NCBI GenBank assembly: GCA_022774505.1
Contig: JALFLW010000094.1
Span: forward strand, 1 to 36,985
Direction: 5' to 3'
Length of the DNA stretch: 36,985 nucleotides
DNA from: Lachnospiraceae bacterium
Lineage (GTDB): Bacteria > Bacillota > Clostridia > Lachnospirales > Lachnospiraceae
Shown: in pieces, positions 33,132 to 36,985 of the stretch
How positions within the stretch are numbered: the stretch's first letter is position 1
Layout of the letters: every line of letters starts with the position of its first letter
Program-made: the position numbers and the translations under genes
Notes under the pieces: model-generated
The model's input: the letters and a program-made list of their open reading frames with translations, nothing else
What the model was told of the DNA's origin: nothing
The model's database searches: none

Positions 33132-34781
33132 TCATTGAAACAGTCTTGCAGCCCTGATCACTACTGTTTTATTTTTTGCCCAGATGGAAGGATATTCCCA
33201 GGCCGGTCCCGGGCATGATCTCCTTCCGATCTCCAAGGTGACACCCGGCGTCTTTCTCACTCTCTGAATATAGGTCAGATAATTTCCATCTCCACCTGAA
33301 GATGACTTATATCCTGCAGAACTTGCATATCCCGTGATCTTCTTAACATGATGATATAATCTGTCTGTATTTTTCTGCAATCTGCCACCCAGACCACTGC
33401 CTCCAAATATGATGGAGCCCATAGCATGATAATTGACAACAGCCTGCAGATTAGAATTGGCTGCCAGATGATCTGTCAGTCTTTTGATCGCCCTCGTCTC
33501 GCTCTCACTGCATGCCTTCTTTCCACTATATCCCTGACTTCCACGGTTTCCCTGTTTCCGAAATCTCACCGGATAATTGCGATTCAGATCAACGCCTCTC
33601 GCATTAGCTTTCCACGTAGTTGTGCTTCCGTTTTTCATTTTCCGCAGCTTTCTCCGCAGATCTGCATTTTTTATGGCTCCAATGCCATACTGGGAGATTG
33701 TCGTTCCATCCGGATTAGCCATAGGTATATAATGAACAGCAATCTTATCCAATGTCTTCCCCCATGCTCCCCCTGTTTGCGATTTATAATAATTTTCCAG
33801 ATAGTATTCTATCTGATCCATACACAGCTGTGAAGTCATGTACTCCCTGGCATGAAGATTAGCCACTACGAGCATTGTTTTCTTTGCCTTGGGATTTCCG
33901 ATCACAATGTCATATATATTTCTGTTATCTTCGCTTTTACCGATAACCCTGCACCGTACGATCCCATGATATTTTTTCTCCAGTTCCTTCACATCACCTG
34001 ACAATTCTTTATAACTGTACTTTTGATGTTTTGTATGTACGATCGTTGTATTATTATAGTTTCCAATCCTTGCTTTTCCTGTCTTTATACCGGCTGCTGT
34101 ATTTACGGCAATAACCTTATAGGAATATTTTTTCTCTGCTGCCAGCCCTTTATCAAGGTAATAGTTCTGCTTTGTTTTTCCTACCAGCTGATATTTTTTC
34201 TTTTGTTTTATTTTTCGGTAAATTCGATAGTAATTTGTTTTCTCTGCCTTCTTCCAGCCAATTTTAACGCGATGCCGTCCCCGTCCACAAAAATAAAGCT
34301 TCCCTGCACGTCCCGGCTTCTGATCCGGTTTCTTCGTAGGAGCAGGCGTCGTCGGTTCCGGGGATGCCGGTGATTGTGTTGCCGGTGCCGGCATTGTCGG
34401 CTTCGGGGATGTCGGTGACTGCGTTACCGGTGCCGTTGGTTGAGTGGATGCCGGGGATGAAGTGATATCCAGGGATGCAACCGCTGTCGGTGCTGCAGCC
34501 GATATCTCCGGAGTCGTCGTCACTGCCACGGCAGACCCTGTCGGTACTGCCGTCTCCTTTGGCATATCCGTGCTTTCCACTCCGGCTGCAGATATATTTT
34601 TCTGCGGCCATTTTTCCGACGGAGTATCCGTATATTTTGCCGCATATACTATCTGCGTTCCGCCTTCAGATCCTTTTCGTTCCATTTCTTTCCCAGAGGC
34701 TGCCTGTGCATCTCCGATTCCTGCTTCCATGCATATTGTTCCCGCCATAAACAGACAAATCCATTTCTTTTTTATTTTCAC
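33132..34781 (-). CDS. Secreted M14 zinc carboxypeptidase with linker and FnIII-like domain
   Basis: A 549-residue exported metallopeptidase. Residues 1-28 are a signal peptide ending DAQAA. Residues about 50-155 are a Pro/Thr/Ser/Ala linker with a repeated TQSPxSPxPTxPAP unit. Residues about 156-245 resemble a fibronectin type III domain (KIGWKKAEKTNYYRIYRKI, YSYKVIAVN). The M14 domain (about 255-549) has zinc ligands H310 and E313 (NLHAREYM) and H452 (VNYHAMGS), the substrate-site ANARGVDLNRNYP and the catalytic E517 (VTLEIGR). It should trim peptides, perhaps cell-wall peptides, outside the membrane. The start codon is GTG at 34781, with AAAGGAG 9 bases upstream. A terminator separates it from the cyclophilin gene. 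Confidence 0.92.
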   Translation of the reverse strand: MKIKKKWICLFMAGTICMEAGIGDAQAASGKEMERKGSEGGTQIVYAAKYTDTPSEKWPQKNISAAGVESTDMPKETAVPTGSAVAVTTTPEISAAAPTAVASLDITSSPASTQPTAPVTQSPTSPKPTMPAPATQSPASPEPTTPAPTKKPDQKPGRAGKLYFCGRGRHRVKIGWKKAEKTNYYRIYRKIKQKKKYQLVGKTKQNYYLDKGLAAEKKYSYKVIAVNTAAGIKTGKARIGNYNNTTIVHTKHQKYSYKELSGDVKELEKKYHGIVRCRVIGKSEDNRNIYDIVIGNPKAKKTMLVVANLHAREYMTSQLCMDQIEYYLENYYKSQTGGAWGKTLDKIAVHYIPMANPDGTTISQYGIGAIKNADLRRKLRKMKNGSTTTWKANARGVDLNRNYPVRFRKQGNRGSQGYSGKKACSESETRAIKRLTDHLAANSNLQAVVNYHAMGSIIFGGSGLGGRLQKNTDRLYHHVKKITGYASSAGYKSSSGGDGNYLTYIQRVRKTPGVTLEIGRRSCPGPAWEYPSIWAKNKTVVIRAARLFQ

Positions 34782-34875
34782 AATATATTCTCCTTTATCT
34801 TATTCTGATCTTTACGCCTTCATACCTCCTAAGTTCCATTATACACGATTTTGCATGAAAAATAGTACTAAAATC

Positions 34876-34915
34876 AAAAAACCTTTGAATGATCTGATCT
34901 CATTCAAAGGTTTTT
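34876..34915. terminator. Terminator after the cyclophilin gene
   Basis: AACCTTTGAATGA (near 34880-34892) and TCATTCAAAGGTT (34900-34912) form a 13-bp stem flanked by A5 on one side and T5 on the other, so it can work in either direction. It ends the minus-strand cyclophilin transcript and lies between it and the M14 gene. Confidence 0.85.
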
Positions 34916-34952
34916 CATTATTTGATAAGATTTTATTACAAAATCTACAGTT

Positions 34953-35627
34953 CTAGTCAATCACCTTAATTTTCTTGATAACCGGCTGATTTTCAGCTGC
35001 AACCGTTCCATTGTCATCTTCGACCTGTGTATCCTCACAGATCTTGTCCACGATCTCCATGCCCTTTGTCACTTTTCCAAATGCAGCATACTGTCCATCC
35101 AGTCCTGTATTGTCCTTGTGCATGATAAAAAACTGTGAACTGGCACTGTCATAATCCTGTGATCTCGCCATAGAAATCGTCCCCCTGACGTGAGAAATAG
35201 AATTCTCTACACCGTTATCCGCAAATTCTCCTTTGATCGTCTTTTCTGAACCCCCGGTTCCATTGCCCAAAGGATCTCCGCCCTGGATCATAAAACCTGA
35301 GATAATGCGGTGAAATGTCAGACCATCATAAAATCCGTCCTTTGCAAGCTGTACAAAATTTGTAACCGTGATCGGAGCAACATCCGCATCAAGTTCTACA
35401 GAAATCGTCCCGTAATCTTTCACCTTAATCTTGACATGATGCTTTCCGGATAGCAGATCTGTTTCCTGTTCCGGTTCCACCGTACTGTTTTCATCAGCTG
35501 CCGGCGAAGATACTGCAGCTGATGACACATTCTTTTCCGTGTCTGCCGACTTGTCCGTCCCACCACATCCTGTCAGACATAATGCCCCCAGAAGTGCCGC
35601 CATTAAAATACTACTTATCTTTCTCAT
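34953..35627 (-). CDS. Cyclophilin-type peptidyl-prolyl isomerase lipoprotein
   Basis: A 224-residue extracytoplasmic prolyl isomerase anchored by lipid. The signal sequence ends in the lipobox LTGC, giving lipidated C21. An acidic Ser/Glu-rich spacer covers about 22-60. The cyclophilin domain (about 65-222) carries [15 protein letters not shown] with the catalytic Arg, [18 protein letters not shown], and [15 protein letters not shown]. It should help fold exported proteins on the outer face of the membrane. AAAGG lies within 15 bases of the ATG. Neighbours are an ECF sigma/anti-sigma pair upstream and a secreted peptidase downstream, both envelope-linked. Confidence 0.95.
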   Translation of the reverse strand: MRKISSILMAALLGALCLTGCGGTDKSADTEKNVSSAAVSSPAADENSTVEPEQETDLLSGKHHVKIKVKDYGTISVELDADVAPITVTNFVQLAKDGFYDGLTFHRIISGFMIQGGDPLGNGTGGSEKTIKGEFADNGVENSISHVRGTISMARSQDYDSASSQFFIMHKDNTGLDGQYAAFGKVTKGMEIVDKICEDTQVEDDNGTVAAENQPVIKKIKVID

Positions 35628-35654
35628 AAAAACCTAACCTTTCTTCCTAAAAAT

Positions 35655-35667
35655 GAGGTCTTACCTC
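35655..35667 (-). terminator. Weak hairpin after the anti-sigma gene
   Basis: On the minus strand GAGGT-AAG-ACCTC forms a 5-bp stem followed by ATTTTT. It is short, so it may be a weak terminator for the sigma/anti-sigma pair. Confidence 0.35.
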
Positions 35668-35735
35668 CCGACTTTCCGGTCTGTCTTTTGGCAAAACTGT
35701 AGACTATCATATCATAAACTTCTCATTCTGTCTAA

Positions 35736-36242
35736 TCAGATTTCCCTGATCTGCTCCTTTTGCAGCTTCCATCCCTTAGAGTTCCTTATAAACCAATACG
35801 CTGTTGTATCCCTGTATTTCTCCGGAGACTGCTTGTCAGAACGGTCTGTCGTTACCGTCGTAACACTGATCTTTGCCCTTCGAAATCCAATCCAGTTTAT
35901 ATGCAGAAAATGTTCCGTTACCTCTTCCTGCTCCTGTCCTCTTTTTCTCTCCAGAGTATCACGGCTTTTTGTTATCTTTTCTGTATCCTCCCATTTCTGC
36001 TGCACTGCAAGCATCCCAAACAACTCCCTGGATACAGGCCTTGCATATGCAAAATAATACAACAGGGACACAGTGATCACACAGCAGACCGGCACCATGA
36101 TCCCCAGCAAAACATTGCGGTATATTTTGTCCTCATCCCATACCTTTTTCTTCGTCTTGTCTACCAGATCTCCCGGCACGGAAATGGTCTCCCGTAAATT
36201 TTTCATTTGCAAAAACAATTCTTCCTCATGATTCCCTTCCAT
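35736..36242 (-). CDS. Probable anti-sigma factor, single-span membrane protein
   Basis: A 168-residue protein with an N-terminal cytoplasmic segment (about 1-42, charged), one membrane helix at about 43-66 (VLLGIMVPVCCVITVSLLYYF), and an outer domain (about 67-168). It matches no family I can name. The case rests on gene order: it follows the ECF sigma gene and overlaps its end by 17 bases, the usual layout for anti-sigma partners. I chose the ATG at 36242 because AAAGGA stands 7 bases upstream. A longer frame to 36356 lies inside the sigma gene and is rejected. It lacks a recognisable zinc-binding ZAS motif. Confidence 0.75.
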   Translation of the reverse strand: MEGNHEEELFLQMKNLRETISVPGDLVDKTKKKVWDEDKIYRNVLLGIMVPVCCVITVSLLYYFAYARPVSRELFGMLAVQQKWEDTEKITKSRDTLERKRGQEQEEVTEHFLHINWIGFRRAKISVTTVTTDRSDKQSPEKYRDTTAYWFIRNSKGWKLQKEQIREI

Positions 36243-36723
36243 ATTCAAATCCTTTCTGCCGCAACATTTCTCTCCCGCGCTGCAGCCTCTTGCGTACTGC
36301 ACTTTCAGATATCCGAAGGATCTGTGCAATTTCTCTCGACGGAATTTCCTCGACATAAAACAGCTCCATTACTCTGCGGTATTTATCCGCTAATCCGCAA
36401 AGCAATTCAAAACTCCCATCCTGCCCGGTCTCCAGCTCCCCACCGGTGCTCTCCAGCAGCATTTCCATTTTCTCCGGCTCTACCAGCTGATATCCCGCAT
36501 TGCTTCGGTATTTCTTTTTGCATTGATTCATGGCAACCCGGATCAGCCACGCTTTCAGATGCTCCTCGCTGTGAAATGCCCGATGCGACTTTACCAATGC
36601 CAAAAATGTTTCCTGAAAAACATCCTCCGCATCCTCTTTCCTGCCGGTACAATGTATCAATGATATCCTCCAGATCATCTCCGCATATTGTTCTATATAA
36701 TGTTCCACCTCAACTTTATCCAA
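36226..36723 (-). CDS. ECF-type RNA polymerase sigma factor
   Basis: A 165-residue sigma-70 family factor of the ECF group. The sigma-2 region (about 8-75) contains IHCTGRKEDAEDVFQETFL and HLKAWLIRVAMN. The sigma-4 region (about 105-155) contains RRVMELFYVEEIPSREIAQIL and SESAVRKRLQRGREML, the -35-binding helix-turn-helix. No sigma-3 region is present. The start is TTG at 36723, with GGAGG 8 bases upstream. No in-frame ATG fits. It is translated with the downstream membrane protein, its likely repressor. Its targets are unknown; the lipoprotein isomerase next door is a candidate. Confidence 0.94.
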   Translation of the reverse strand: MDKVEVEHYIEQYAEMIWRISLIHCTGRKEDAEDVFQETFLALVKSHRAFHSEEHLKAWLIRVAMNQCKKKYRSNAGYQLVEPEKMEMLLESTGGELETGQDGSFELLCGLADKYRRVMELFYVEEIPSREIAQILRISESAVRKRLQRGREMLRQKGFEYGRES

Positions 36724-36846
36724 CCGGCATTCCTCCCTTTTGTTTTATTTTTACTAAGTCTTCCCTGCAAAGATAATCTAACGATCTGTTTATCCCTTCT
36801 ATATAAACTACCTTACCATACATTATTTGTGACATTATAATTGAAA

Positions 36847-36868
36847 TTTTTTAGTCACAGCTCACGAA
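36847..36868 (+). repeat. 22-bp repeat, right copy
   Basis: Exact match, same orientation, to 153-174. The bases before it (AT-rich spacer) and after it (CTCAAACTTC) differ from the left copy. The CACAGCTC within it is echoed as its inverse, GAGCTGTG, near 36969-36976. Confidence 0.7.
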
Positions 36869-36985
36869 CTCAAACTTCGCACAACAAGAACTATGATATA
36901 CCCAGACTGTTTCTGATGTTCTGGGGTATTGAATATGATTTTTGGCTTTTAAGGGTCTGAATACCCGGAGCTGTGTCTGGAAATT
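36869..36985. other. Gene-free right edge with hairpin
   Basis: No gene is seen. ATACCCAGA (36898-36906) can pair with TCTGGGGTAT (36920-36929) with one bulged base, and a second ATACCC follows near 36961. No T tract follows, so a terminator is unlikely. Together with the 22-bp repeat it could be the start of a mobile element that runs off the window. Confidence 0.3.

Noticed and set aside
34264-34611. Minus-strand Gly/Thr-rich frame overlapping the M14 gene
   Set aside because: It is an out-of-frame reading of the Pro/Thr linker repeats.
153-36868. The whole window as one integrative element bounded by 22-bp attachment sites
   Set aside because: The interior carries core metabolic genes (PFOR, aspartate kinase, Enzyme I, rRNA methyltransferases) and no integrase, relaxase or phage gene.
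36898-36929. Intrinsic terminator at the right edge
   Set aside because: The hairpin has no T tract on either strand.
1-36985. CRISPR array, tRNA or rRNA genes
   Set aside because: No regularly spaced repeats, no CCA-ended cloverleaf pattern and no rRNA-like blocks were seen.

Overview
The window looks like a chromosomal stretch of a low-to-moderate GC Gram-positive anaerobe, most likely a gut Lachnospiraceae-type member of the Clostridia (inference). Supporting signs are a single-chain pyruvate:ferredoxin oxidoreductase, AGGAGG-type ribosome binding sites, an HPr and PTS set of Bacillota type, YlmH, and a plant-polysaccharide hydrolase cluster with Big_2-type domains. No rRNA, tRNA, CRISPR array, phage gene or complete transposon was recognised. 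I support thirty protein genes, most of them on the minus strand.

Layout. (1) 1-277 is gene-free, with a structured-looking edge and a 22-bp repeat that recurs at 36847-36868. (2) 4680 to 278 (minus) is a tight five-gene run: small (p)ppGpp synthetase, OmpR-type response regulator, sensor kinase, a CLC protein with fluoride-transporter-type motifs, and a YjbR-MGMT fusion. (3) 4873-8577 (plus) holds a SpoU rRNA methyltransferase, a SnoaL-like/LytTR fusion regulator, and a DXS/transketolase-like enzyme behind a MerR-type promoter. (4) 14054 to 8686 (minus) is a self-contained PTS unit: promoter, antiterminator target plus terminator, EIICBA(Glc), a PRD antiterminator, HPr and Enzyme I. (5) 14272-24975 is a hemicellulose/beta-glucan region: an unassigned clan GH-A-like hydrolase followed by an RlmI-type methyltransferase, a small membrane protein, then GH43 - secreted GH5 - GH43 - YlmH on the minus strand, with a divergent AraC regulator. 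(6) 28452 to 24991 (minus) carries an HD hydrolase, aspartate kinase, thioredoxin and thioredoxin reductase. (7) 28652-32206 is pyruvate:ferredoxin oxidoreductase. (8) 32400-36723 (minus) holds a LytTR-FHA fusion, a secreted M14 carboxypeptidase, a lipoprotein cyclophilin, and an ECF sigma factor with its probable anti-sigma partner.

How the parts fit. The GH5 enzyme is exported and probably cuts polymer outside the cell. The two GH43 enzymes and the GH-A-like enzyme lack signal peptides and probably finish oligosaccharides inside. The PTS unit imports glucose-type sugars and PFOR oxidises the resulting pyruvate. Regulation is rich: RNA antitermination, a MerR-type promoter, AraC, two unusual LytTR fusions, a two-component system beside an alarmone synthetase, and an ECF sigma factor. 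The observations I rate highest are the LytTR-FHA protein, the unassigned hydrolase, the DXS-like enzyme with altered acceptor motifs and a 19-bp-spacer promoter, and the 22-bp repeat at both window edges.
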